Origin: Hoplostethus atlanticus
Taxonomy: Eukaryota; Chordata; Actinopteri; Trachichthyiformes; Trachichthyidae
Direction of reading: 5' to 3'
Assembly: GCA_034670405.1 (NCBI GenBank)
Contig: JAXDDX010000010.1
Span: forward strand, 6,123,001-6,187,000
Length of the DNA stretch: 64,000 nucleotides
The notes below the pieces were generated by a model. It made no database searches. It saw only the letters and a program-made list of their open reading frames with translations, and was not told where the DNA came from. This document shows, in pieces, positions 12,914 through 24,824 of the stretch. The position numbers and the translations under genes were made by a program. Numbering within the stretch: the stretch's first letter is position 1; each line of letters begins with the position of its first letter.

Positions 12914-15900
12914 TGGAACTCATTTTATATCAGAGAAACTCACTGCAGGAGCATTTTTCGAAGGCTTTTGTTTAATGTTTTAGGCCATTTCACTTTCACT
13001 TCCTTGACTGTGTGGGCTCTAAGGATCCCTACACACACTACAAAAAAAGCCTTTAAGAACCTTTAGGGAGTCTTGGGATTACAACCACTGGGGAACCCCA
13101 GACGGTTCCTACAAGATTTGCTTAATTAAGAGTTCAAGCACCCGGGCAATACTTCCACAAACCTCTAACACATGGGGATTCTTCTGGAAAGCCTTTAGGG
13201 ATCTTTTCATTTAGTGAGAATAACCCCCCAAAGGTACTAGGCCTGTCCAGTCCTGGACATGAGACTGTGGCCATGTCTGCTCCTCATGATGCTTGTTAAC
13301 ATGCTTCGTCTTGTCTCAAATTGAACATCTTGACACTATCAGGAATTGAAAAATATTTGTATTTTTTATTAATTGAAATACATGTCCGCAAGTAGAAACC
13401 TTGGTGCGTATAATACATTTTGTCGAGAAAAAGGTAAAGATGCTTTTAGTGTATTTTTTTCGCTTATCAGGTGATTTGGAAACTGATTTGAAGTGAAGTC
13501 ACAGAGATGTGTTTTTGATCCATGCACCTCACTGTGAGCTGTAGAATATGTTCTGGTCACTGGGTGGTTGCTGTGTTGCAGGCTGGGGCTTCGCCATCGG
13601 CTCAGAGCTCCAGATCCACAGCTGGAGGCTGTTTATTCTGGTGTGTCTCCTCCCTGCCCTGGCCGCCCTGGTTGGAATCATCCTCATGCCAGAGAGCCCA
13701 CGCTTCCTCCTGGAGGTAAGACACTAGAACTGAGGTTGCCAGTTCGAATCCCCCTCCCTCAACATGTATGAAGGGTGGGGCTGGAAAAGCACAGATAAAA
13801 AATCACTTTACACATGTGATCATAACATTTTAGCTGCATGCTTGCTGATCTAACACTGCACTTTTGCACCAGCCACAACAGGAATTGTTTGGGGAAAAAA
13901 AGTTTTTACATTATACAAAACGTTCATGAAAGAATCTGAACATCTATTTGTCTTTCCTAATGTCCGCTATGTCCGTGTAGTTGTGATTGGTTAAAAATGA
14001 TGAATCATCAGCCACCATAGCAACACCGCTGTGCTAGGTAGCGAGGGGCTGTTAGGTCATCACTGAGTCAGCACCCATGTTTCTCATCCACGGTATTATC
14101 AGCAGTTTAACCACGTGTGGTATCGTGTGTGTATGTTACAGCAGGGATGTCACAGACCCCCAAGTAGATCCATTAGATCCTGGACCCCAGGGGTAAGATT
14201 TAGTCCCAGTGACCCATGTAGGATCATGATGTTGATGATTTAGTTTTCAGTTGTAGAACTGTCTACACTCTACATGATTACAATCGTCATTTTTATGACC
14301 CATTGATTTGGTACACTGATCTGTGTGTGTGTGTGTGTGTGTATGTGTGTGTGTTTCAGAATGCCAGACATGACGAGGCATGGATGGTCCTGCGGCAGGT
14401 CCATGACACCAACTGGAAGGCCAAGGGGGAGCCGGAGAGAGTCTTCACAGTGAGCAACACTCCTGTTCTGCTCATCCATTGAGGGTCAAATATCCATCTG
14501 GACACAGCATTCAAAAATTGAAACACAATTTTAAAGAAATAGAGTAAATATAACAGCAGGCTGTGTTACAACTCCTCCTCAGCCAAGTAGGATCTGAGCT
14601 AAAGACCTCTGAATCTATACTATGAACTATGACTGTCTATGAGCTGCTAGAATGTGCCACCTTCTACCTTCTACCCAGCATTACTGCAGTTTGAACCCAT
14701 GCAGTATGTATTGTATGTATTAATCCTTCAAGGTGGAGGGATCGCTTAATACAAATAAGTAGGGCCAGAACAGGACCTTGTGACTCAATACACTCATGTA
14801 CTGGGACCCCAAACTTGTCTATAAGCTTAACACTGTGAAGTTTGGAAGGTGTCCCATTAACCCTTGAATTGAATTAATCTGGTGTAAAAAGGAACTGTTC
14901 AGGTCGTTCAGTTTAGTATTAAGTCTTAAAATATTGTCTTTCCTGAAATAAGGAAAACACTGGGGGCGTCCTGGTGGCTCATTCTGCTAACCTGCAACAT
15001 CCTGGGCCTTCTACCAATGCAATTTCACCTGTTTCAAGAATTTAAGACAGATCACTCCACTAGTTATAACAATGGTGATTATGATGATGATGATTATGGT
15101 GGTGACACCCCCCCCCCCCCCCCCCCCACCCCCAAAGGTGTGCAACATCAAGACCCCCCAGACTCAGGAGGACGAGTTCATAGAGATCCAGAGTGACACT
15201 GGCACCCCCTTCCAGCGCTGGACCGTCAGACACCTGACCGTGCTGCAACAGGTCAGCCAATCACACCCACAGAGCAGAATACAATAGAACAGAATAGACT
15301 TTTGATATTTGGCTCATAACATGAAGACAGTTTGGTGCTCTGCCTTCCATCGAATGCCTGTTTGTTCTGTCTTCTAGGTGATGGCTAACATTATGTCGCT
15401 GTCAGCTCCAGAGCTCAGGCTGCAGGGCCTCTTCCTGGTCATCGTCTGGTTCTGCTTGGCCTTCAGGTAGCGATACACTATTTACCTTGCAGACCTCCAT
15501 GGAGAGGTGGGGCTAAAGGGGGAAAACTCCTGGAGGTAGAAATAATCTTATCAGTTGAGTTAAACCTCAATGGGTGGAGCCAAAGAGCTACAGTTGTTCG
15601 GAGGACAAGGTAGCAACACTAGCCAGTTAGCAGGTAGCTAGATGGCCCATGTGTATCTATCCCATAGGCACACAGAAGTTAAACTGGCCTAGGAACTGTA
15701 CAAATGACAATAACAGCTGTGCAGATAATATCCTGATTTGGCACATGATAGCGATATGAGAGTGAAATAGTGATAGCCGTCAAATCCAAATCTATTGCTC
15801 ACCTGCACTCTTCACACTTTCATGCATTGAGGAGAAGCAGCGTAGCCAAGTGGTTAGAGAGGACCAGGGTTCAAACATCCACCCCGATGAAGTGTCCTTG

Positions 15901-16153
15901 TGCAAGACATTGAATCCCTACCCGCTCCAGGGGTGCTGTTCTATAGCTGACCCTGACCTCTGACCTCCCTGTGGAAGGGGGCAAGAGAAAAGGTGGTCAT
16001 GTTCAAGCCCCACAACAGCCAATGTGTCCTTGAGCAAGACACTGAGCTCCCACCATGGGTGTTGCTGCTGGCTGACCTCTGACCCTGCTAGTGAAACGTG
16101 AAGAAATCCTAAGTACACCATTAAAGTCTAAAATTCAAAATGAACCCATATCT

Positions 16154-16240
<87 letters not shown>

Positions 16241-18164
16241 GCGTGTGCATGTGTGTCAGCTACCACGGGTTGGGGGTGTGGTTCCCCGATATGATCAAGT
16301 ACATGCAGTACGAGGAGTACGAGGCCAATGTCCGGGTGTTCCACCGAGAGCGGGTGGAACATTTCCACTTCAACTTCTCCCTGGTCAACCAGATTCACCG
16401 CGAGGGCGAGTACATCCATGACAAGTAGGTTCCCTCAGCACCGCCACACTCTCAACATCAACCACATCTGTCATATGAAGAACTGAGGTGGAACACAAGA
16501 GCTTCAGACAGAATAGTATTCATTCAGTCTTTCAGTCAGTAACATTTTTTTTTCCATTTCCAAATGATGGAGCCGACTGCAGTCTTGTTTCCCCTGTATG
16601 TACCTCACCATGGCAGCAAGACCCATCATGCTAAAAATATTTGCTAAATAATTGTATTTTTACTCTAAATGGTCTCTTATTATTATTATTATAATGGTCT
16701 CTCGTTATTATTATTATTATTATTATTACTATTTTTCAGATAGTTGGCTTGATCTTAATTGTATTCTGAGTCATATTTTCTACCATTTTCTGACTTAATA
16801 ACTTGTTGTTGTTCTTTTGAGGATGAAATCTTTCTTTAAAACATTTTTTTCTTCCCGGGGGAGGATGCCCCTGGACCCCATACATGATATGGCTTTGCGC
16901 TTCCTACCACCACAGTTGGAAAACAATATAGGGCAAACACATCTCTGAAACACCTTTCCCTAGATCTACGCCTCCTCACAGTTCTGTCTCTGATTTTTAT
17001 GGACAGTTCCTTGGAGTTATTTTTAGTTAACTTCAAATGTAGAAGTTGTGCCATTGCTTTAAAGTCACAATTTTCAGTTTGTTTGGATTACTGTTTGTAT
17101 TGTATTACTATTACTATTATTACTGATGTGTGTTTAGGTTTGCAGAGATTGAGATTAAGTCTGTGAAGTTCGAGGAATCGCTGTTTGAGAACTGCTACTT
17201 TGAGGATATCAAGTCCACCAACACCTTCTTTGAGAACTGCACCATCAAAAACACCGTCTTCTACAACACAGGTACCAAACAGGCTTGGGAAATAATCATC
17301 ATAACAATATCTGCACAGCACGTTTCTTGACAAACTTACAGAGTGGAACCAAAGGAACAAGACAAACCTAGCGACAGTCAGTCAGACTTGCACTGCTGGG
17401 TGCATTAAGGCCCAGAGCTCATTCAAGCCAACTCATCAGTGGTATGAAATAGTGATGCAAAGTAATGGAAGAGTGTTTTTCGTGTCATACCAAGTTCCCA
17501 TTAGGTTTGCTCCTCAGCTTTTGTAATCTAATGTGATTTAATTCCTTCACTTCATCCATGATCATTCTAGAGTCACGTGATATTTGTTTCATCTGTTGCC
17601 TGGCTGCTGTGACCTCCGACCCTTGACCCCTTTGCTATTGGTTGCTTGTAATGTTGGTGATCTAGGAATTCAAGCTTATTTTACTGTCATCAAAATGGCT
17701 GGCAGGTTTTTGGAAGCATTACCGCTGTCCTAAACAGTCAACCAGTAACCAAAGCATCCACACTAGGCAACAATAGGTTCATCCTCCACACCAAGAGGAA
17801 AATGCTCCTCAAGTCTTTCTGCAATTTATCCCATGTAAAATGTAAACAGAAAGATGTAAACGTGGCCCTCATCTTTTCCCCTTCCCTCTGTCCTCTCCAG
17901 ACCTCTGGCACGAAAAGTTCATAGGCTGTCGGATGGAGAACACCACGTTCCTCCACCCGAAGAAAGGCTGCCACCTTAACTTCCAGGAAGAGAACGACAT
18001 CGTCATCTACCTGGTCAGCTTCCTGGGCAGCCTGGCCGTGTTGCCCGGCAACATCATCTCAGCGCTCTTCATGGACAAGATAGGAAGGATCAGAATTATA
18101 GGTGAGATCAGCAGAGAGCCAAGCAGAGTAACCCAGCAGAGAGTGGCTTCTGTTGTTCTGACTA

Positions 18165-18212
<48 letters not shown>

Positions 18213-19254
18213 CATCTATCCATCTATCTATCTCTCTATCCATCCCTGTAGGAGGGTCTATGCTGGCGTCCTCTGGCTGTACCTTCCTGTTGCTGTTGAG
18301 TTTCAGTCAGGGAGCTGTAATCTGCTGGCAGTGTCTGTTCTACGGCGTCAGTGTGGCAGCATGGAATGGCCTGGAGGTCATTTCTGTAGAGCTCTACCCC
18401 TCCGCTAAAAGGTACAGTCCAATTTGACCACTCGGCCCAACTCTCTCCCCCTCCATTAAAAGATACGGGCCAACACAGTGCAGCATATCTCTGTTGCATT
18501 GCTGGAGCTAGCCCATAAGGCCTCAAGATGGCTATTTATTTACATTTATTTATTTGCACTCTCGGAGGCAAAACCTTGGAGGAGATCTCGACCACACACC
18601 GTGCAGCAAGAAGTGGCTGGTAGAAGACTGATATGTGATACTGATGTCTGATATATGTGAAGTTCAATTTTGGCCTCCTGCAAGCCAAGACCAAGTTTTG
18701 TTGTGGCGTTACGAATCAATCCCAACAGCCCAATAAGTCGCCTTGTGCAGTGCAGCATTATGGCCTTGTGTATTAGGAGCAAGCAGGTACAAGTCTATGA
18801 TGGTATATGAAGGTATATTCTATTATCAACTATTTTCAGAGTAACAAAGTACTTGTATCAGTGTAAAAAGAGCAAGACCAGTGTTTCGGCGCTGTCAAAA
18901 AGTGTCTGTGATCAGTAACTTGCAAACATTTCCCTCTAACTGCCCCTTTCCTGCCCCGAGTCAGATAGCAGAGCAGCACTCTTGCAGCATCATTTCTGAG
19001 TCTCACCTTAACCCATTTATTTTCCAGATAGCCATCTAAAGGTACCCATCTAATCTTTCTCTCTCTGCAGAGGGACAGCGTTCGGTATCCTGAACGGGAT
19101 CTCTAAGTTTGCGACCATCATCGCCAGCTTCATCTTCGCAGCCTTCATCGGCATCACTAAGATCATCCCTATCTTCCTGGCCTTCTCCGCCCTCGTCTGC
19201 GGAGGTCTGGTGGCTCTCAAGCTGCCCGAGACCCGGGAGAAAATTCTCTCTTGA
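7241..19254 (+). CDS. sv2b: Synaptic vesicle glycoprotein 2B-like (SV2 family, MFS), 12 coding exons
   Basis: SV2 proteins are 12-span major-facilitator-like proteins of synaptic and endocrine vesicle membranes that modulate regulated secretion. I assembled exons 7241-7715, 11086-11266, 11897-12048, 13582-13715, 14360-14449, 15138-15251, 15378-15466, 16260-16424, 17138-17271, 17901-18101, 18252-18411 and 19071-19254. All introns are GT-AG, the phases agree, and the total is 2079 nt (692 residues), close to mammalian SV2B (683). Visible: an acidic cytosolic N-terminus with [22 protein letters not shown]1 at about 117-138 ([20 protein letters not shown]); the MFS motif [11 protein letters not shown] near 174; [10 protein letters not shown] near 305; a luminal loop with N-F-S, N-C-T and N-T-T sequons in exons 8-10; and a C-terminus ending [11 protein letters not shown]. 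The start is the first ATG, in context ACCATGG. Stretches such as [20 protein letters not shown], and the mesp/anpep neighbours, favour SV2B over SV2A or SV2C; the paralogue call is less certain than the family. Confidence 0.92.
9545..9668 (-). repeat. SINE copy in sv2b intron 1
   Basis: Reads GTCAGAGGTCAGGGTCAG, then CTCAAGGACACTTCAGCA on the plus strand, so it is the reverse orientation of the 1190-1405 family. Confidence 0.6.
10115..10395 (+). repeat. SINE copy in sv2b intron 1
   Basis: B-box-like GGTTGCCGGCTTGAGTCC near 10149, then CACCCTGCTGAAGTGTCCTT and CCATGACCTCTGACCTCCC, matching the window's main SINE family. Confidence 0.65.
10962..11042 (+). repeat. (TG)n microsatellite before sv2b exon 2
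   Basis: About 40 uninterrupted TG units ending 43 bp before the exon 2 acceptor AG. Confidence 0.97.
12055..12110 (+). repeat. (CA)n microsatellite after sv2b exon 3 donor
   Basis: 28 CA units beginning six bases after the exon 3/intron 3 boundary (donor GTAGCG). Confidence 0.97.
12881..12911 (+). repeat. (AC)n microsatellite in sv2b intron 3
   Basis: Perfect AC run of about 15 units within a wider CA-rich tract. Confidence 0.95.
13040..13240. repeat. Dispersed repeat related to 39950-40160
   Basis: Contains repeated variants of AAGAACCTTTAGGGA and GGGGAACCCC, the same vocabulary (GAACCTTC, GGGGTTCCCC) as the block in anpep copy 2 intron 14. Probably one interspersed family; class not identified. 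Confidence 0.4.
13728..13792 (+). repeat. SINE fragment in sv2b intron 4
   Basis: B-box-like GGTTGCCAGTTCGAATCCCC followed by GGGTGGGGCTGGAAAAG, which recurs near 55060. Confidence 0.5.
14322..14354 (+). repeat. (TG)n at sv2b exon 5 acceptor
   Basis: A TG run with one TA interruption ends directly in TTTCAG, so the repeat occupies most of the space where the polypyrimidine tract should be. Confidence 0.95.
15108..15133 (+). repeat. Poly-C tract forming the sv2b exon 6 polypyrimidine tract
   Basis: Twenty C, one A, then five C, followed by AAAG and the first base of exon 6. The pyrimidine tract is therefore a cytosine homopolymer. Confidence 0.95.
15835..16095 (+). repeat. SINE copy (two overlapping bodies) in sv2b intron 7
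   Basis: A-box-like GTAGCCAAGTGGTTAGAGAG and B-box-like AGGGTTCAAACATCC, then GATGAAGTGTCCTTGTGCAA and CCCTGACCTCTGACCTCC. A second partial body (GTGTCCTTGAGCAAGACACT) follows at about 16020, suggesting nested or tandem insertion. Confidence 0.7.
16156..16256 (+). repeat. (TG)n running into sv2b exon 8 acceptor
   Basis: About 100 bp of TG repeat with a few GC and CA interruptions near its end, stopping at the acceptor CAG (16257-16259). Confidence 0.97.
17560..17695 (+). repeat. TGACC-rich SINE-like repeat in sv2b intron 9
   Basis: ATCATTCTAGAGTCACGTGA, GTGACCTCCGACCCTTGACC and TTGCTTGTAATGTTGGTGAT match the family at 6298. Confidence 0.6.
18163..18245 (+). repeat. (CTAT)n microsatellite at sv2b exon 11 acceptor
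   Basis: Tetranucleotide run ending six bases before the acceptor AG (TATCCATCCCTGTAG). It supplies much of the pyrimidine tract. Confidence 0.95.
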
Positions 19255-19336
19255 AAAGCCAAAAATCCTGCAGCCTCCAGGCCAAAAACACAGTATAGCT
19301 AAGTTTAAAATTTTGGAAAACACGATGCTATCTGAG

Positions 19337-19395
<59 letters not shown>

Positions 19396-19420
19396 GTGTG
19401 TGTGTGTGTGTGTGTGTGTA
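19337..19420 (+). repeat. (TG)n in sv2b 3' UTR
   Basis: About 40 TG units, with one slipped TTG, starting 83 bp after the stop codon. Confidence 0.95.
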
Positions 19421-20290
19421 TGAAAGAGCAGAGAGGCTGAAAATGTCACGGTGACATAAATAAAAATCACGTTGCCCCACTGTTTCTGTTGCATCATATG
19501 AAAATGTGTGTTTGTTTAACCTTCTACACCGCCCAACACACACTCACACAAAAATGCACGCACAAACATACACACACACACAGTGTAGCAAATGATTTTG
19601 TTATGTTTGAGGTTTGTGTAAAAGAACGATTAATATGAGATGAGAAATATGTCTAATATACTTGAAGGGTAATGTAGTTCATGTTACCATGTTGTGCTGG
19701 TGTGGGGACCAGAGCAACATCAGCACTGGTGTTAGGAAACTGCTCATTCATCCACCAGGTCTTTGTTTATTACGATCTGCCCTGTAGTCTCAATGGTCAA
19801 TACTTTGTTCTGCTTTAGTTCACACGTCGCTCTGGGCCCACTCCTGGACTGATCATCTTATTAAATGTGGGATGAATCCACTCCCTTTCTTTTCGGTGTC
19901 GATCCGACCCCAACCCAAACGCCGGACTGGATCCTTCTTCTGTTTTGTCTTTGACTCTTGAGCCGTAGCGTCCTCAGCTGTAGAGCTGTGTTCTCGGTAG
20001 TAGTCTTGTCTGTCAAATCTTGCCATGACAAAATGTAAGGAATTGTTATGTTCTGTTCTGTTCTGTTTGTTTGTTTGTTTATTCATTTGTTTTTTCTTTT
20101 TCTTTTTTTCTAAAAAATGATACGATGAATGAATGAATGAATGAATGATATAAAAGTGAGTTTAGGTATTTTGATATTATGCTCTTATTTTGAAGTTCCA
20201 GTGAAGAACAGTTTTACAGAACCTGCTGCATTTCTGACAACATGTATCAAGATTTCTAAGGAGCACGTTACTTATTTGGGATGACTGAGC

Positions 20291-20291
<1 letters not shown>

Positions 20292-20346
<55 letters not shown>
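20292..20346 (+). repeat. (TG)n, probable sv2b 3' UTR
   Basis: About 27 TG units, upstream of both candidate AATAAA signals. Confidence 0.95.
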
Positions 20347-20347
<1 letters not shown>

Positions 20348-20690
20348 CTGTTATCCACATGTCTATGTATTTACTTAACACTATAGCCTGACTATCAATA
20401 TTGTATTTGTTGTTGTACATACTTTAGACCTGTGTATATTAGTTGTAAAATAGTAGCTCCAACATGACGAGAATAAATCCTTCAGCTGTATGAACAGGAT
20501 GTACTGTAAATGTGAGGGCATACAATCCATCTCTGGGTGAAGGAAACAATCAAAGTAGCATCAGGATTGTAAAGAAAAGCCCCTTCTGTGTAAACGTTGA
20601 ATGTTAGTTAAGTACTAAGCGGCTACCGTAAGTGTCAGTAGTAATGGGAGTGTCCAATTTGATTTGATGTGATTTGACGATGAAGCCTGA

Positions 20691-20696
20691 AATAAA
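20691..20696 (+). terminator. Candidate sv2b polyadenylation signal
   Basis: Canonical AATAAA about 1.4 kb after the stop codon; an alternative lies at 20472. Neither can be confirmed without transcripts. Confidence 0.35.
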
Positions 20697-22117
20697 ATCA
20701 CACAGGATGTCACGATCAAAGTCAGAGATTTGTGGTCTTCAGGATGTAAAGAAGCCAGGGCAGGTTTGGCAGAAGACACTGAACAGTTAACCCTCCTCCT
20801 TTACGAGAAAGGAGGAGGACAGCGTGCACTGGAAGGAACGTGCAATTTACTATGAGACAGAGAAACGTTTTACAATATGTCACGTTAATGGACCGAGAGT
20901 AAAGTAGCATTGCAGTGCTGTGCTGTCTCTTTTCTAACACACAGCAGCAGAGAAACCTTGACATTTTGGTTTGGTTTTGTGATGGTAAAAAAATAATAAT
21001 AAAAATGTAATTGTATTTGATGTGGGAGAATTTTTATTTGTAAAGAAAAAGCTGCATCTTTCTTCTCAGTCAGTCAGGTAATGACCAGTGTTGGGTTACT
21101 ATTAAAAGTAATAATCTACTTTGTTAGTTACCTTAAAAACTCTTCAAAGTAACTCATTAGCACACATTTTACGTTGTCCACTTCAACAACATGCCATAGC
21201 AATACAACTTGAGCTGCCAGGTCTGTTGTCCATCAATCTGCATTGCAAGACGATTGCAAAACAGGAAGCCAATGTCATTTATATCAAGCATGCTTTGTTT
21301 GCGGTTGTTTTTTGTTTTTTTAGCATGTTGTCTGAATGACATGCTGAGGGATTTTCACTTTTTTTTTCACTTTTTTCAAATTTGCACTGAAAAAAAAAAT
21401 AGAAACAATAAAACAACATTGTAATTTTAAAACACACACGTTCAGCTAAAGTTACCATAAAAACGAATCCGAGTACTCTAACATGTTTAAGTAACACTTT
21501 ATCTCCAACACCGTTAGCGACAGACTAGAACTGCAAAATAACAATAGTTCTCACATCATTAAAAGGAAGGACTCACTGACCCCCTCCTGGCTCATTGTAG
21601 CTGATCTGGATCTACCGTAAGATGTAAACAACCTAATTGTGTTTGTATTTCTGAAAAGTATTATGACATGGTGCACCATACCAGTGAGTGGGAGGTTTGT
21701 ATTTCTGTTCCCATGTCTATGGCAGCTGGGCTGGGCTGGGGGGGGGGGGTTGTCAAAGCATGGCAGCACACAAGTGTGAGCAAGTGTCAGTAGTAGGAGG
21801 ATGTGTTTACTCTGGCCGAGGTGTGAAAGACACACTGCTGATCCGTCCACCAGGTTCAGCAGCATGTCAGACTGCAGTCAGTGAACGGGAGATGCAATTT
21901 CTTCTCGGGATCTAATGATTTACGACGTTTGGTTTTGATTTTGCCAGATCTTCATGACTTCAGTTATTGGTTACTCTAGAGCTTTTCTCCTTTTGAAGTC
22001 CACAATAATTGCTGATAGCATTCTTATCTAATCAATAGCCAAGTCTTGTCCACATGCTGGTCTTGACTGTAACATAAGAGTACATTTTCAAATATAGCAT
22101 ATAGTTTCCACTTATGT

Positions 22118-22153
22118 CAATTCAATTCAATTCAATTCAATTCAATTCAATTC
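22118..22153 (+). repeat. (AATTC)n leading into a dispersed repeat end
   Basis: Seven AATTC units followed by TTTATTG. The same arrangement (short tandem then TTTATTGTC) occurs at 27664 and 28550, and fits the 3' tail of a non-LTR element on the minus strand. Confidence 0.6.
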
Positions 22154-22291
22154 TTTATTGTTCCATTATATTCCATGTCACCCTCTGACAATTACATGAA
22201 ATTTACTGTCCACCTCTGTTTGACCCTTCCAGTCCAGTTTATCATATCAGGCTGCCTGCTATGTTTCACACCCAGGGTGCAGAATGCCTCG

Positions 22292-22330
22292 CCCCCCCCC
22301 CCCCCTCCCCCACACACACACACACACACA
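22292..22330 (+). repeat. C-run and (CA)n composite
   Basis: A C-rich run passes directly into about ten CA units. Confidence 0.9.
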
Positions 22331-22439
22331 GACTGCAAAAACAGACTCAGCTCAACACACCATTTACTATCACTACACTGATTTAAGACAGATCATAACT
22401 TTAACCTAGGATTGATTTCTAATAATAGCAATGTGTACG

Positions 22440-22580
22440 AGGCAGGTGTCAGGTTACAGGAGCTACAGAGCAGCACCCCTGGAGCTGCTAGGGATTCAGT
22501 GTCTTGCTCAAGGACACTTCAGCAGGGCTTGACCCCAGGTCCCCTCCCTGGTCACTACGCCACCCTGCTGCCCATGGTAA
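22440..22580 (-). repeat. SINE copy
   Basis: CAGCACCCCTGGAGCTGCTA, GTGTCTTGCTCAAGGACACT and CACTACGCCACCCTGCTGCC are the reverse complement of the 1190-1405 family plus its tRNA-like head. Confidence 0.65.
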
Positions 22581-22604
22581 CATCCATGGTTTCCCCTAGC
22601 ACTT

Positions 22605-22790
22605 GTCTTTCGTCCATGATTGTTCTCGGGTCGCAGGAATATTTGTTCCATCTGTAGTCAGGGTGCTGTGACCTCTGACCCTTGACCTCTGTACTACTGG
22701 TTGCTTGTAATGTTGGTGATCTAGGAATTGAAGCTCATTCTACTGTTGACCTCACTGTGTGTTCCTCTGGTGTGTCAGCTAAATGCTTAA
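22605..22790 (+). repeat. TGACC-rich SINE-like repeat
   Basis: CAGGAATATTTGTTCCATCT, GTGACCTCTGACCCTTGACC and TTGTAATGTTGGTGATCTAG: the most complete copy of the family, ending GTCAGCTAAATG. Confidence 0.7.
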
Positions 22791-23914
22791 CATAGAATAT
22801 ATCAACCATATTTTAACAGTAGATACATTTCTTATTTTTTACTTCATTTGTGTTTCTACCCTAACGTTTTTTACTCTTCACTGTTTTCCAAGCTTCACTG
22901 GTATTTTTGGTAGCTGTAGTGACCCAAATTCCTGCCTGTTGTCACCGGGGCCCCTGACGGTCCATCACATTATCCTGTAGTGTGAACAGGCTCAAGACTG
23001 GAAACCTTGGCTTCCCAATGACTCCAGACCAAAGACTGAAAAGATTTTTTTTATTTGGTCGGGCCCAGTCTGGCCGGCTTGTGTAGCGAGAAGACTTCAA
23101 CAACCAAAGGGGGTTTAACTCAGTGAGGAAGAAAAGAGGTTTAGTGGTTAAATGTAAAGTTCTTGCTTTTTCAAAAATCCACCTTTTATACAGCCAGTTT
23201 CAGAACAACTCCAGTAAACGCATCACAACTGGACTTGGTCCTGATTGGCTCCCCTTAAGAATTCATGAAATCTGTCCAATCAGGCCAGTTTGCAGACTCA
23301 GCAGGTTTACCTCATTTGAATTAGAGGAGCTGGTGTTGTCGGCCAATCAGGGTCCAGTATTGTGACTGTTCTGCTGTTCTCATTCAATTTAACTAATTCA
23401 ATTCAACCTTTAACTTAAACTACATTTATTTGCAAAACATCATGACATACTTTCCTTCATACATTTCTGCTTAACATGTTCTCGGGTCGAAACCTCAATT
23501 TCATCTAATTTTAGCTTTTTCTATGCAGTGGAGATCATGGAGGTATTGGAGCGGTGGACCGAGGAGGCCCAGACAGGTGGCAGGCAGCCCAGCCTCAGAG
23601 CCTGCTGTGGGTGGGCGTCCACCCAGAGGTGCCAAACTCCAAGCCAGGCTCCCACAGCCTCACCCTGGTCAGGGTGACTGGCAGGGTCACAGTGTGGGTT
23701 CAAACCCAGTTCACGGTAGCCTGGCCTCAGCCCAACACTACCCACTTCTCCAGTTCTTCTTTATTTAAGGGGTCATGTAAGTGTGTTGGATTTACTTTAT
23801 TGTGACTATGCTTTGTGTTATAAGCCTCGCTGCCTGTTCATTCAAATATCTTATAATAATAATGTCCTCCTCTATTTGTGGAAAAAACATCTTTATTTTC
23901 TTGCTCACATCCAC

Positions 23915-24085
23915 AGGGAGGTCAGAGGTCAGGACCAGCTACAGCACAGCAGCCCTGGAGCTGGTAGGGATTCAGGGTCTTGCTCAAGGACACTTCAGCA
24001 GGGCTGATGCTTGTCAGAGGACTGAACCCTGGTCCTCCAGTTGAAGGGCTGTCTCTCTAAACACTAGACCGCCCTGCTGCCATGA
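23915..24085 (-). repeat. SINE copy
   Basis: GGGAGGTCAGAGGTCAGGAC, then TCTTGCTCAAGGACACTTCA, then CACTAGACCGCCCTGCTGCC. Reverse orientation of the main family. Confidence 0.65.
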
Positions 24086-24699
24086 ACATTTTTGCTTGTA
24101 TTTTGTTTTTTTTAGTGAGTGTGTATTGTGCCTTGCTGCAAACCATTATCCCATTAGGAACTATGCAGCCTTGACACTGAGCCAGAGCCCCGATGTGTCA
24201 TGAAAACTGAGCTGGGAAGGGTTGTAATTATCCCCTCCGTAGTGGGATGGGGATTTGTGACAGGTCTGATGTTAGGATGATTTAATACACAGCAGAGACC
24301 CCCATGAAAAAACCATGTCCAGAAAATAAAGATGAATAACAAGAGAGACAACTGGCCCCGCAGCTCATCGCTAAACATTCAGACTGGATGATTTAATTTT
24401 TGATTTTTGCCATGGGCAAAAATATAACATGTATAATAAATACAAATCTGATGCACCATCAAGAGTTCAAGGCCAACGGGTGTGTGACTGTTCACAAGAG
24501 CTTTTCAATTATTTGATAACTTACTATTTGATAAGTCCAGAAGGAAAACCAACGAAGAAGAAAAATGTTCTCGTTTAGTAAACCACCCTTTAAAAAGTGC
24601 CATCACCTGTTATCATTTTTGCTAACAATGGTTTTGCAAGAGTAGGAGTCACTTCTGAATTTGTGAATGGTGGAGATCTTTTTCTTCTATTCTGTGCAG

Positions 24700-24752
24700 A
24701 GCGAGAGAGAGAAGAAGGGAGAAGGAGAAAGAGAGAGAGAGAGAGAGAGAGA
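24700..24752 (+). repeat. (GA)n-rich tract
   Basis: Purine-only GA and GAA repeats about 1.2 kb before the first mesp gene. Confidence 0.9.
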
Positions 24753-24824
24753 CTGGTGGGCAAGAAGGGAGAGAGAGGGTTAGAGAGAGGTTAGCAGTGA
24801 CAGTAGGCCTGGTTCTCACAGCTG

